A stretch of 64,000 nt of DNA from Echinicola strongylocentroti (GTDB lineage Bacteria > Bacteroidota > Bacteroidia > Cytophagales > Cyclobacteriaceae), in NCBI RefSeq assembly GCF_003260975.1, contig NZ_CP030041.1:1845001-1909000 (forward strand). Reading direction: 5' to 3'. Below are positions 52,762 through 60,917 of this stretch, in pieces. The notes under the pieces are model-generated. The model saw only the letters and a list, made by a program, of their open reading frames with translations, was not told the origin of the DNA and did not search any database. Positions within the stretch are counted from its first letter, which is position 1. Every line of letters starts with the position of its first letter. The translations under genes and the position numbers were made by a program.

Positions 52762-52825
52762 ATGAAAAACAAAAATTCAAACATAAACTAAGAAGCCCGA
52801 TTCGAAAGAGTCGGGCTTTTTTTAT
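52736..52825 (+). promoter_or_regulatory. attenuator of the aromatic operon (antiterminator/terminator pair)
   Basis: Terminator: AAGCCCGATTC (52793-52803), loop GAAA, GAGTCGGGCTT (52808-52818), then a T-run; 11 pairs including one G-U. Antiterminator: TCGAATCGG (52736-52744) is exactly complementary to CCGATTCGA (52797-52805), and the helix extends through GCT/AGC and CTT/AAG with one bulged A (52745) and one mismatch, reaching 52752 and 52790. It sequesters the whole left arm of the terminator. A ribosome at the leader stop (52759-52761) would cover 52741-52752 and favour the terminator; a ribosome stalled in the Phe/Tyr codons would leave it free. Confidence 0.88.
52793..52823 (+). terminator. 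intrinsic terminator arm of the attenuator
   Basis: An 11-bp stem closes a GAAA tetraloop and is followed by seven T and TATTT. It ends about 20 bases before the first structural gene, so it can only serve as a conditional stop in front of the operon. Confidence 0.9.
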
Positions 52826-52842
52826 TTAAAACCAAATCAATA

Positions 52843-53946
52843 ATGAAAGATCACTTAAGAACATCGGAATGGGGACTGGGCCTTAAAGGACATGTCATCA
52901 TCGCTGGCCCTTGTAGCGCAGAAACCCCAGAGCAGGTAGAAAAGGTTTGCCTGGAAATGAAAGAGCAAAACGTCATCCCTTCCATGTTCCGTGCGGGCAT
53001 CTGGAAACCAAGAACCAGACCGGGAAGCTTCGAAGGAATCGGTGAAGATGGCCTGAAGTGGATGGAAATCGTACGCAACCACCTCAACATCCCTATCACC
53101 ACAGAAGTAGGCAACACCGCTCATGTGGAGCTAGCCCTTAAGCACAAAGTGGACGTGCTTTGGATCGGTGCAAGAACGACCGTTAACCCATTTGCCGTTC
53201 AGGAAATCGCCGAAGCCCTACGTGGCACCGATATCCCTGTCATGGTCAAAAATCCGATGAACCCAGATCTTCAACTTTGGTTGGGCGCACTAGAGCGACT
53301 TCACGCGGTGGGCATCAATAAGCTTGCGGCTATCCACAGAGGATTCAGCGATGCTTACGACAAGCGTTTCAGGAACAAACCTAATTGGTCCATGCCTATT
53401 CACCTGAAAAGAGAATGGAAGGGAATGGAAGTGATCAATGACCCTAGCCACATCGTAGGTAAGAGAGACGGCATATTGGAGATCTCCCAAAGAGCCATTA
53501 ACTTCGGACTGGACGGCCTAATGATCGAGACCCACCATGATCCAGACAACGCATGGAGTGATGCCAAGCAGCAAGTAACACCTGCCCAACTGAAAGAAAT
53601 CCTCTCTAAAATCGACTTCAAGAACACCTTGGATGCAGAAAAACCGGGTGAAAAACTACATGATCTGAGAACAGCAGTGGACCATTTGGATGACCAACTG
53701 ATCGACCTGCTTGTCGAGAGATTCTCCGTGATCGACCAGATCGGCTCCCATAAAAGAGAAAACAAACTTACCGTCTTCCAATCTGACAGATGGAAAGAAG
53801 TGATGGACTCCAGAACCGACAAGGGAGTTAAAAAGGGACTTAGTGAAAAATTCATGAAAGAATTGTTATTTTCGATCCATGAAGAGTCTGTAAAGAGACA
53901 AGAAAAACAACTGAGAGCCGGAGATCCGGTAAATAAAAACGTCTAA
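52843..53946 (+). CDS. bifunctional DAHP synthase/chorismate mutase
   Basis: This 367-residue fusion performs the first and a later step of aromatic synthesis. Residues about 1-260 form the KDPG/DAHP synthase TIM barrel: IAGPCSAETPEQ, GIWKPRTRPGSFEG, LWIGARTTVNPFAVQEIA, MVKNPMNPD and KLAAIHRGF. Residues about 270-355 form a type II chorismate mutase (DLRTAVDHLDDQLIDLLVERFSVIDQIG and SHKRENKL). Fusion of the mutase lets prephenate or chorismate pathway flux feed back on the synthase in this family. It is first in the six-gene operon after the attenuator, where Phe and Tyr supply are sensed. Confidence 0.95.
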   Translation: MKDHLRTSEWGLGLKGHVIIAGPCSAETPEQVEKVCLEMKEQNVIPSMFRAGIWKPRTRPGSFEGIGEDGLKWMEIVRNHLNIPITTEVGNTAHVELALKHKVDVLWIGARTTVNPFAVQEIAEALRGTDIPVMVKNPMNPDLQLWLGALERLHAVGINKLAAIHRGFSDAYDKRFRNKPNWSMPIHLKREWKGMEVINDPSHIVGKRDGILEISQRAINFGLDGLMIETHHDPDNAWSDAKQQVTPAQLKEILSKIDFKNTLDAEKPGEKLHDLRTAVDHLDDQLIDLLVERFSVIDQIGSHKRENKLTVFQSDRWKEVMDSRTDKGVKKGLSEKFMKELLFSIHEESVKRQEKQLRAGDPVNKNV

Positions 53947-53972
53947 CTGAGATTTTAAATATAATCGATCCA

Positions 53973-55010
53973 TTGGAATCAATCATTTTCTCCACGCAGA
54001 TCGCACCAGACTTGGAGAGGTTCTTGAAATCAAAGAGCTTCTCCAAACTTGGTGTCATCACTGATAGCAACACCTACCAAGCCTGCTACCCCCTCATTCA
54101 GGATACACTTCCGGCACATGAGCAGTTTGCTTTTGAAGCGGGCGAGGTGAACAAAACCCTGGACACTTGCCAAAAAATATGGCAATGGATGACCGATTGC
54201 GGCTTTGACAGAAAATCACTGATCATCAACCTTGGAGGTGGTGTGACGGGCGACATGGGTGGGTTTTGCGCCAGCACCTACAAACGTGGCGTAAAATTCA
54301 TCAACATCCCCACCACACTGCTTTCCCAAGTAGACGCCAGTGTAGGCGGCAAATTGGGAGTCGATTTCAACGGCTTCAAAAACCACATCGGGGTCTTCAA
54401 TGAACCTGAGGCGGTCATCATTTCCGCGGCTTTCTTGTCGACTTTGCCACTACCAGAGCTCCGGTCCGGCTATGCAGAAGTCCTCAAACACGGCCTGATC
54501 AGGAACGAAAACTACTTCAACAGCCTAAAGCTACAGCACTGGGAAAATCAAAGCTGGACGGAGATCATTGAGAAATCCGTTTATATCAAAAAAGAGGTGG
54601 TCTCCAAAGACCCCAAAGAAGAAGGGCTACGTAAGATCTTGAACTTTGGACACACCGTAGGACATGCGGTCGAATCTTACTATCTGGACACCGAACGACA
54701 CCTCCTTCACGGGGAAGCTATCGCCATCGGCATGATAGCCGAGGCCTACCTTTCGCAAACCCACATTAGGCTCTCCAAAGAGGACCTAGAAACCATCTCT
54801 AATGCACTGCTCCATGTCTTTGGGAAAGTAGAAATCCCTGCTGATGACTTGGAAGCAATTGCGCAGCTTTGCTTTCAGGACAAAAAGAACGATGGCAAAA
54901 CCATCAATTGTTCTTTGCTAAAAAAGATCGGTGACTGTGATTACAACATTGCCGTAAAACTGGAAGACATCATAGATTCCCTGCATTTTTACAACACCCA
55001 ACATCCATGA
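53973..55010 (+). CDS. aroB: 3-dehydroquinate synthase
   Basis: This 345-residue NAD- and metal-dependent enzyme cyclises DAHP to 3-dehydroquinate. Landmarks are the NAD-binding LIINLGGGVTGDMGGFCAST, PTTLLSQVDASVGGKLGVDF (substrate loop), the metal ligands in GYAEVLKHGLI and NFGHTVGHAVES, and LHGEAIAIGM. The best start is a TTG at 53973, because no suitable ATG precedes the conserved region. Its stop overlaps the aroA ATG (ATGA). It follows the DAHP synthase gene by 26 bases. Confidence 0.94.
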   Translation: MESIIFSTQIAPDLERFLKSKSFSKLGVITDSNTYQACYPLIQDTLPAHEQFAFEAGEVNKTLDTCQKIWQWMTDCGFDRKSLIINLGGGVTGDMGGFCASTYKRGVKFINIPTTLLSQVDASVGGKLGVDFNGFKNHIGVFNEPEAVIISAAFLSTLPLPELRSGYAEVLKHGLIRNENYFNSLKLQHWENQSWTEIIEKSVYIKKEVVSKDPKEEGLRKILNFGHTVGHAVESYYLDTERHLLHGEAIAIGMIAEAYLSQTHIRLSKEDLETISNALLHVFGKVEIPADDLEAIAQLCFQDKKNDGKTINCSLLKKIGDCDYNIAVKLEDIIDSLHFYNTQHP

Positions 55011-56221
55011 ACGACATCATATTGCCAACCAAAAAACACTTTGGCGAAGTAACCATACCACTACCTTCTTCCAAAAGCGAAAGCAACAGGGTGCTGATCA
55101 TCGATGCCCTGACGGAAGGCCAAAACCAATTGTCCAACCTAGCAGAAGCCAGGGATACGCAGACCATGATCCGCCTGCTAAGTGAAGACCCGGAGACCTT
55201 GGACGTACTTGATGCAGGGACCACCATGCGATTCCTGACTGCTTATGCGGCCCTGACCAATCGCCACAAGACCCTCACCGGAACACCACGGATGTGCGAA
55301 CGGCCTATCGGGATTTTGGTGGATGCCCTCAGAACAATAGGCGCAAAAATTGAATATAAAGGAAAAGAAGGCTACCCGCCCATCGAAATCCAAGGCTTTG
55401 AAAAGCAACTGACCAACAAAGTACAGATCAGGGGAGATGTCAGTAGCCAGTATATTTCCGCCCTTTTGATGAATGCCCCCTTATTGCCCGAGGGACTTAC
55501 CCTTGAGCTTACCGGAAAAATCGGCTCCAGGACCTATATCGAAATGACCTTAGAGCTGATGAAGCAATTTGGGGTTTCCTACACCTTCGAAGACAACATC
55601 ATTTCTATCACTCCCCAACGCTACAAGAATACTTCATTTACCGTAGAGAGTGATTGGTCTGGTGCCAGCTACTGGTTCAGCCTGCTTGCCTGCGCAGAAG
55701 AAGGAAGTTTCTTTCTGAAAGGCCTGAAAGAAAATAGTCTTCAGGGAGATGCCAAGATCGTTGAGATCATGGACAAGCTCGGCGTGCAGAGCGAGTTCCA
55801 GGAAGGCGGCATTCTACTCACCAAAAAACCTGTCACCGGACTGGTAAGCTTTGATTTCACGCATTGCCCAGACTTGGCCCAGACCGTTGCGGTCACTTGT
55901 GCACTGATCGGACAAAAGAGCCATTTTACAGGACTGGAAAGCCTTCGCATCAAAGAAACCGACAGGATTTATGCCCTCCAACAGGAGCTGGCCAAAATCA
56001 ACGCAGACTTGAAGGAAGGTGAAAATGAAACATTTACAGTCATTCCCGCCAACAACATTCCCGAAAAGGTAAGCATCGAAACCTATGATGACCACAGAAT
56101 GGGCATGGCATTTATGCCATTGGTAACACGCACAGAAGTAACAATAATAGATAAGGAGGTAGTCAATAAATCTTACCCAAGTTTCTGGAAACACTGTATA
56201 TTAGCAGGAATAAAGGCCTAG
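55007..56221 (+). CDS. aroA: 3-phosphoshikimate 1-carboxyvinyltransferase (EPSP synthase)
   Basis: This 404-residue enzyme joins shikimate-3-phosphate and PEP. Landmarks are the N-terminal PLPSSKSESNRVLIIDAL, DAGTTMRFLTAYAAL (PEP loop), RMCERPIGILVDALR, SSQYISALLMNAPLL, and the C-terminal SLRIKETDRIYALQQEL and YDDHRMGMAFMPL. It is about 20 residues shorter than E. coli AroA. It overlaps aroB by ATGA. After it comes a degenerate copy of the 170-bp repeat before pheA, which interrupts an otherwise tight operon. Confidence 0.95.
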   Translation: MNDIILPTKKHFGEVTIPLPSSKSESNRVLIIDALTEGQNQLSNLAEARDTQTMIRLLSEDPETLDVLDAGTTMRFLTAYAALTNRHKTLTGTPRMCERPIGILVDALRTIGAKIEYKGKEGYPPIEIQGFEKQLTNKVQIRGDVSSQYISALLMNAPLLPEGLTLELTGKIGSRTYIEMTLELMKQFGVSYTFEDNIISITPQRYKNTSFTVESDWSGASYWFSLLACAEEGSFFLKGLKENSLQGDAKIVEIMDKLGVQSEFQEGGILLTKKPVTGLVSFDFTHCPDLAQTVAVTCALIGQKSHFTGLESLRIKETDRIYALQQELAKINADLKEGENETFTVIPANNIPEKVSIETYDDHRMGMAFMPLVTRTEVTIIDKEVVNKSYPSFWKHCILAGIKA

Positions 56222-56556
56222 GAAACTATCGCTTCAACCCGGTTTATGCCCTAGGAATCGTGACAGCCTGTCCCGACCGATGTCGGAGAGGGCTGAAAGG
56301 GCAATAAAATCAGTCAGTTTGGACGAATGAGCTTAGCAGCTGATTGGGAGACAATTTCAGGCACAACACCTGTTCGCCAGCTTCCCCACTTCAGCATGAT
56401 GACGTGGATAGACTGGTGCATATTTCGGGTTCGACTCCATTATGCAAGGGAAAGGCACATCATTTCCCATTACAGTAAATTTATGCTGATCACGTTTTTC
56501 TACAGCCTTTAGTCCAATAGTTGTTCATATAATTTTCAAAATCAACGCTCAAACAA
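56222..56556. other. 335-bp gap inside the aromatic operon
   Basis: Most of this gap is occupied by a diverged 170-bp-family element at 56236-56431. The remainder up to pheA is AT-rich. TATAATTTTC near 56527-56536 resembles a -7 box with a C in place of the last G, so a weak internal promoter for pheA is possible. No gene is seen. Confidence 0.55.
56236..56431. repeat. diverged and enlarged member of the 170-bp repeat family
   Basis: It begins AACCCGGTTTATGCCCTAG plus GAATCGTGA, contains AAAATCAGTCAGTTTGGA as in the 170-bp family, and ends CATATTTCGGGTT. The centre is replaced and enlarged (196 bp in all), including a CCGACCGATGTCGG hairpin. It lies between aroA and pheA within the operon. 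Confidence 0.65.
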
Positions 56557-57396
56557 GTGACCTCGACTCCGCAAAAACAAAAAGTAGCTATCCAAGGCAT
56601 CAAAGGATCGTACCATTACCAAGTAGCGCTCAACCAATTTGGGCAGGACATCAATGTGATCGAATGCCTCACCTTCGCGGATTTGATCAAAAAGATCACT
56701 TCCAAAGAAGCTGACATCGGTGTTTTGGCACTGGAAAACTCCATCGCGGGAGCTATCCTTCCCAATTACGACCTGATGGACCGAAACAACCTCCAGGTGA
56801 TTGGGGAATTTTACCTCCCCATTTCACATCAGCTGATGGTGCTAAAGGGGCAGTCCATCGAAGACATCAAAGAGGTGCGTTCCCACCCCATGGCCCTGCT
56901 ACAGTGCAAGGCGTTTTTTGAAGATTACCCGCATATCAGACTGATAGAAGACATGGATACGGCATCCGTCGCCAAAGAAATCAGCGAACAACACCTCAAA
57001 GGAGTGGGCGCCATAGCCGGCAAGTCGGCGGCTGATTTTTATGGACTGGAGATTTTGGCTTCGGACATCCAAACCATCAAAAACAACATCACACGCTTCT
57101 GCATCGTTAAAAATGCAGCCGATGCCAAGCAAGTCGAAGGTTTTGACAAGGCTTCCATCAAAGTCATCATCAAAAACGAACAGGGCAGTTTGGCTAAAGT
57201 CCTTACGACCATGAGCGCTTACCAACTGGACCTGACCAAAATCCAGTCGCTGCCCGTAATTGACCAACCTTGGCATTATGCTTTTTTCATCGACTTGCTC
57301 TTTAAATCCCTGGAAGATTACCAGCAAGCCTTGAAAGAACTGAAAGAAAGAGGCCATCAAATTAAAGTATTGGGAGAATACAAAAACACTAAATAA
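56557..57396 (+). CDS. pheA: prephenate dehydratase
   Basis: This 279-residue enzyme converts prephenate to phenylpyruvate for Phe synthesis. The periplasmic-binding-like catalytic domain has GIKGSYHYQVAL, LALENSIAGAILPNYDLM and the diagnostic TRF in NNITRFCIV. The C-terminal ACT domain (about 200-275, SLAKVLTTMSAYQLDLTKIQSLPV) is the usual site of Phe feedback. It has no chorismate mutase domain, which is instead fused to the DAHP synthase of the same operon. The start is GTG at 56557. It is separated from aroA by a repeat of the 170-bp family. Confidence 0.93.
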   Translation: MTSTPQKQKVAIQGIKGSYHYQVALNQFGQDINVIECLTFADLIKKITSKEADIGVLALENSIAGAILPNYDLMDRNNLQVIGEFYLPISHQLMVLKGQSIEDIKEVRSHPMALLQCKAFFEDYPHIRLIEDMDTASVAKEISEQHLKGVGAIAGKSAADFYGLEILASDIQTIKNNITRFCIVKNAADAKQVEGFDKASIKVIIKNEQGSLAKVLTTMSAYQLDLTKIQSLPVIDQPWHYAFFIDLLFKSLEDYQQALKELKERGHQIKVLGEYKNTK

Positions 57397-57401
57397 CCAC
57401 C

Positions 57402-58562
57402 ATGATAGTTCCAGCAGATCGCCTTGGCAACGTAAAGGAGTATTACTTCTCCAAAAAGCTACGTGAGGTCGCCCAGCTCAAAGCGGAAGGCCATCCCATC
57501 ATCAACATGGGCATCGGCAGCCCTGATCTGGCACCACATCAGGATGTTATTGATGCGCTGAACACTGCTAGCCAGCTGCCAACAGCCCACGGCTACCAAA
57601 GCTACCAGGGCATTCCCGCCCTTCGAGAAGCCATCGCTGGTTTTTACCAAAAGAACTATAGCGTCTCCCTCTCTCCGACCAATGAAATACTGCCCATGAT
57701 GGGATCCAAAGAAGCCATCATGCACATTTCTTTGGCCTACCTTAACTCAGGGGACAAGGTGCTGATCCCCAATCCAGGCTACCCTACCTACTCTTCTGTC
57801 ACAGAACTGGTCGGTGCCAAGGCGGTGTTTTATGACCTAAAAGGAGAAAACCAGTGGCTTCCTGATTTCGACCAATTGGAAACATTGGCAAGTACTGGTA
57901 TCAAGCTGATGTGGGTCAATTACCCCCACATGCCCACTGGAGCCAATGCCCCAAAACAGACCTTGGAAAAACTTGTGGCGTTTGCCAAAAGACATCAAAT
58001 TCTACTGGTCAACGACAATCCTTACAGCTTCATCCTTACCAATGAACCTGAGAGCATTCTTTCCATTGACGGCGCAAAGGACATCGCCCTCGAGCTCAAT
58101 TCGCTCAGCAAAACTTTCAATATGCCAGGATGGAGAGTCGGGATGCTCTGCGGTCAGGCCACCTACGTGCAGGAGGTGCTAAAGGTAAAAAGCAATATGG
58201 ACTCAGGAATGTTTCTAGGCATCCAAGAAGGCGCCATTGCAGCCTTAAACCTGGACAAGAGCTGGTTTGAAACAATGGATGCAGTCTATCAAAGACGTCG
58301 AGAGGCCGTTTGGAAACTGGCCGAAAGGGTCGGTGCCATTTGTGAACGCAATAGCTCAGGGATGTTTGTCTGGGCCAAACTAGCAGACCAGACAGACCCC
58401 ATGGCCTTGGTAAACAAGCTCCTGTATGAAAACCATATCTTTATCACACCAGGCGATATCTTTGGCAGTAACGGCCATGGATACATCAGGTTTTCGCTAT
58501 GTATACCGGAAAACCTCATCCAAAAAGCCTTTGACAGAGTAAACAGCTCGTGGACCAAATAA
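57402..58562 (+). CDS. class I/II aminotransferase (probably aromatic)
   Basis: This 386-residue PLP aminotransferase has INMGIGSPDLAPH at the N-terminus, PNPGYPTYSSVTELVGAK, VNYPHMPTGA, and the PLP lysine in NSLSKTFNMPGWRVGM. FGSNGHGYIRFSLC precedes the C-terminus with the substrate carboxylate Arg. Its position between prephenate dehydratase and prephenate dehydrogenase suggests it makes Phe and Tyr from phenylpyruvate and hydroxyphenylpyruvate. It starts 5 bases after the pheA stop. The general family also includes LL-diaminopimelate and aspartate transaminases, so substrate identity rests on context. Confidence 0.88.
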   Translation: MIVPADRLGNVKEYYFSKKLREVAQLKAEGHPIINMGIGSPDLAPHQDVIDALNTASQLPTAHGYQSYQGIPALREAIAGFYQKNYSVSLSPTNEILPMMGSKEAIMHISLAYLNSGDKVLIPNPGYPTYSSVTELVGAKAVFYDLKGENQWLPDFDQLETLASTGIKLMWVNYPHMPTGANAPKQTLEKLVAFAKRHQILLVNDNPYSFILTNEPESILSIDGAKDIALELNSLSKTFNMPGWRVGMLCGQATYVQEVLKVKSNMDSGMFLGIQEGAIAALNLDKSWFETMDAVYQRRREAVWKLAERVGAICERNSSGMFVWAKLADQTDPMALVNKLLYENHIFITPGDIFGSNGHGYIRFSLCIPENLIQKAFDRVNSSWTK

Positions 58563-58581
58563 ACAGAAAAAACAGATCCAT

Positions 58582-59430
58582 ATGAAGCACATTCATATTA
58601 TAGGACTTGGGCTTTTGGGAGGCTCGTTTTCACTCGGCCTAAAAAAGGCTATAGCTGGAATTGAAGTTACTGGCTTTGACAAAAACAACGCTCACTTGCA
58701 GGAAGCACTATCCCGTGGCATCATCGACCAAAGCAGCGACCAAGTCCCTAAAAATGCTGACTTGGTCATCGTGGCCACGCCTGTGGATACGATCAGTGGC
58801 ATTGTGGCCAGCTTGCTCGATGATGTATCACCGGAAACACTCATCCTGGATTTTGGCTCGACCAAGGAACACATCTGCACCACCTTGGCAGCACACCCCA
58901 ACAGAGCAAACTTCCTGGCAGCACACCCCATCGCCGGGACGGAATATGCCGGCCCATCAGCGGCTTTCCCTGACCTGTTAAAGGACAAGATCATGATCCT
59001 CTGTGAGCCAGAAAAGACAGCCCTTCACCTTAAATCAAAGGCTTATGAGGCTTTTGAATCACTGGGAATGAAGATCCGATTCATGGAACCGCATGAGCAC
59101 GACAACCAACTCGCCTTTGTGTCCCATTTATCCCACATCAGCTCTTTTATGCTTGGCAAAACGGTACTGGATAAAATGGAAGACGATAAGCATATTCTGA
59201 ACATGGCTGGAAGCGGCTTTGCTTCCACCGTCAGGCTGGCCAAAAGCTCTCCGGCAATGTGGACGCCCATCATGAAAGAAAACAAGGAAAACATCCTTGA
59301 AGCGCTGAATGGCTATATCGAAAACTTGGCTACTTTCAGAAACCTCCTCACCAGTGACCAGTTCGAGCAATTGGCCGAAAAAATGAAAAATGCCAACCAG
59401 ATCGGCGACATTTTGGATTTAAAAGGCTAG
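58582..59430 (+). CDS. tyrA: prephenate dehydrogenase
   Basis: This 282-residue NAD(P) enzyme converts prephenate to 4-hydroxyphenylpyruvate for Tyr synthesis. The N-terminal nucleotide fold has IIGLGLLGGSFSLGL. The substrate region contains AAHPIAGTEYAGPSAAF (with the catalytic His) and PHEHDNQLAFVSHLSHISSFML. It is the last gene of the aromatic operon, so Phe and Tyr branches share one promoter and one attenuator. It is convergent with the binding-protein gene, only 10 bases apart, and no terminator is visible in that gap. Confidence 0.94.
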   Translation: MKHIHIIGLGLLGGSFSLGLKKAIAGIEVTGFDKNNAHLQEALSRGIIDQSSDQVPKNADLVIVATPVDTISGIVASLLDDVSPETLILDFGSTKEHICTTLAAHPNRANFLAAHPIAGTEYAGPSAAFPDLLKDKIMILCEPEKTALHLKSKAYEAFESLGMKIRFMEPHEHDNQLAFVSHLSHISSFMLGKTVLDKMEDDKHILNMAGSGFASTVRLAKSSPAMWTPIMKENKENILEALNGYIENLATFRNLLTSDQFEQLAEKMKNANQIGDILDLKG

Positions 59431-59440
59431 CTACCTGCTC

Positions 59441-60208
59441 CTATATCGACCTAAAATAATCTACGGCATACCGTAACCGACTACCATACCAAGAGAACAT
59501 TTCACCATCCACTAGGAGAACCTTTGTGGCGGGAAGTTCCATTTGCAAGGCCTGCACATGTTTCTCTTTAAAGGGAAATGGCTCTGAACTCAACAACAAA
59601 AATTCAGGGGAAAGCTCTTTGATTTCTTCTACCGCTATTACGGGATATCGATTCTGAATGATCAAATTCTGAAAGCCCGCCTTGGCCAACATCTGATCAA
59701 TGAACGTCCCACCGCCAGCAGCCATATACGGTTCTTGCCAAATCAAATAGACCGCAGAACCTTTTCTATCATCCTCTACTTGAAAACCGCGGCTAATTTC
59801 CCTCACCAGCAACTGCGACACATCTTTTTTCCCAGTGATTCCCCCAATCTCCTGTATCATTTGGAGGGCATCTTCCAGCGTAAAAATATCGCTCATCCAG
59901 ACCGGATATTTTTCAGCCAGCTGCTCGATTCCTTCCCTATAATTTTCCTCTTTGTTTCCGATAATCAAATCCGGTTGTAATTCATCGATCGCCTCAAATC
60001 GGAATTTCTTGGTACCGCCAATGATGGTTTTTTTCTGACGCAGCCCCTTAGGATGCACACAAAACTTCGTAATACCAACCAACTGCTCTTCCAGCCCCAA
60101 GTCAATCAGCAACTCCGTCTGAGAAGGCACTAGGGAAACAATGCGCTTGGGGAAGACCGGAATGGTCACTTTCTGTCCCATTTGGTCGATGTACGGCTTA
60201 TCTGTCAT
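59441..60208 (-). CDS. BtuF/FepB-like ABC substrate-binding protein without signal peptide
   Basis: This 255-residue protein has the helical-backbone metal receptor fold of B12 and siderophore-binding proteins: RIVSLVPSQTELLIDLGLEEQLVGITKFCVHP (N-terminal lobe) and ELQPDLIIGNKEEN, then KAGFQNLIIQNRYPVIAVEEIKELSPEFLLLSSEPFPF (C-terminal lobe). The first residues, MTDKPYIDQMGQKVTIPVFP, are not a signal peptide or lipobox, so it may act in the cytoplasm or have a mis-called N-terminus. No permease or ATPase gene is beside it. The ligand (corrinoid or iron chelate) is uncertain. Confidence 0.82.
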   Translation of the reverse strand: MTDKPYIDQMGQKVTIPVFPKRIVSLVPSQTELLIDLGLEEQLVGITKFCVHPKGLRQKKTIIGGTKKFRFEAIDELQPDLIIGNKEENYREGIEQLAEKYPVWMSDIFTLEDALQMIQEIGGITGKKDVSQLLVREISRGFQVEDDRKGSAVYLIWQEPYMAAGGGTFIDQMLAKAGFQNLIIQNRYPVIAVEEIKELSPEFLLLSSEPFPFKEKHVQALQMELPATKVLLVDGEMFSWYGSRLRYAVDYFRSI

Positions 60209-60233
60209 TTTCTATCATTCTAAGATCGAAGCT

Positions 60234-60267
60234 AAAAAAAATCCCCGAATGCTCCGGGGATTTTTTT
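60234..60267. terminator. terminator with U-runs on both strands
   Basis: ATCCCCG/CGGGGAT pair around a seven-base loop, with A-run on the left and T-run on the right. On the minus strand it follows the candidate small RNA and precedes the binding-protein gene. No coding gene on the minus strand ends here. Confidence 0.85.
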
Positions 60268-60395
60268 GATATTAAACCGTATGAAGAAAATTTTCAACAA
60301 TCAATCTTATCGTAATACATGGAGTGGAAAAACGGTCTCCTCGTCCCACTCCATTCTTTATTTATAATTGGGCTTATACCCTGGCGGGGTATGTA
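60234..60395 (-). ncRNA. candidate small structured RNA
   Basis: On the minus strand a -7 box TACTTTTG (60401-60408) predicts a start near 60395. The transcript would contain a 6-bp hairpin ATACCC-CGCCA-GGGTAT (60376-60392), a 9-bp hairpin ATGGAGTGG/CCACTCCAT with an 18-base loop (60319-60354), and a strong terminator ending at 60234, about 160 bases in all. No ORF fits it and the next gene starts downstream. It could be a 6S-type or regulatory RNA, or a long leader of the binding-protein gene with a conditional terminator. The -33 element is weak. Confidence 0.55.
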
Positions 60396-60400
60396 TATCT

Positions 60401-60408
60401 CAAAAGTA
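60401..60408 (-). promoter_or_regulatory. -7 box of the candidate small RNA
   Basis: Read on the minus strand this is TACTTTTG, a full match to TAnnTTTG. Upstream, at the -33 distance, there is only a T-rich GTTTTT in place of TTG. Confidence 0.5.
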
Positions 60409-60554
60409 AAAAAGTTTTTGAAACTTAAAAACTTTCGATTACCTATTTTAATATATTATTATTTTTTCATACCAGCTACAAACTGAAAAATTTCATCTCC
60501 TTTACTTTCACATTCAACAACCATTAGAAAATGTACTATCAACTATTTAAACCA

Positions 60555-60734
60555 GATCAAGCAATATTTCTGGGGGAATAAAGCGCTGTTGGTGCGTATT
60601 GGGTTTTAGCGTGAATTTATAAGCGCTAGGAAGGTAATTGCTGCTAAAACAATGAGATTATTTTTGATGTTTACCATTGGTGTTGCTCATGGCTAAGGAT
60701 GTTACGCATTTTCAGGGCTTTTTATGCTACCTGT
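60555..60734. repeat. dispersed repeat, short version (paired with 21599-21829)
   Basis: It matches 21599-21829 but lacks the segment between the two GGAATAAA direct repeats, as if deleted by recombination between them. It ends 12 bp before copy 4 of the 170-bp element. It is non-coding. Confidence 0.75.
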
Positions 60735-60746
60735 CTTTTCCGATTT

Positions 60747-60916
60747 AACCCGGATTATGCGTTAGGAATCGTAGTGAGAGCTGAAATTGCAAGAAAATCA
60801 GTTAGTTTGGAGGTATTAGCGTAGCACCGCTACGGTTATGCCGAAAACTAAAGTGAAACGGCTGATTTTGAAGCAGTTTCAGGTCGCAACAGATAGGCTA
60901 ATGCATATTCCGGGTT
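60747..60916. repeat. 170-bp palindromic dispersed repeat, copy 4
   Basis: Same length as the other copies and the same variable positions as copy 3. Its right end CCGGGTT is followed after one base by the TIR of the 838-bp element (AATGCCGTTTAGTTA). Confidence 0.85.
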
Positions 60917-60917
60917 C

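Noticed and set aside
59431..59440. terminator for the aromatic operon between tyrA and the binding-protein gene
   Set aside because: The gap is only 10 bases and holds no hairpin; transcription must end inside the convergent gene or further on.
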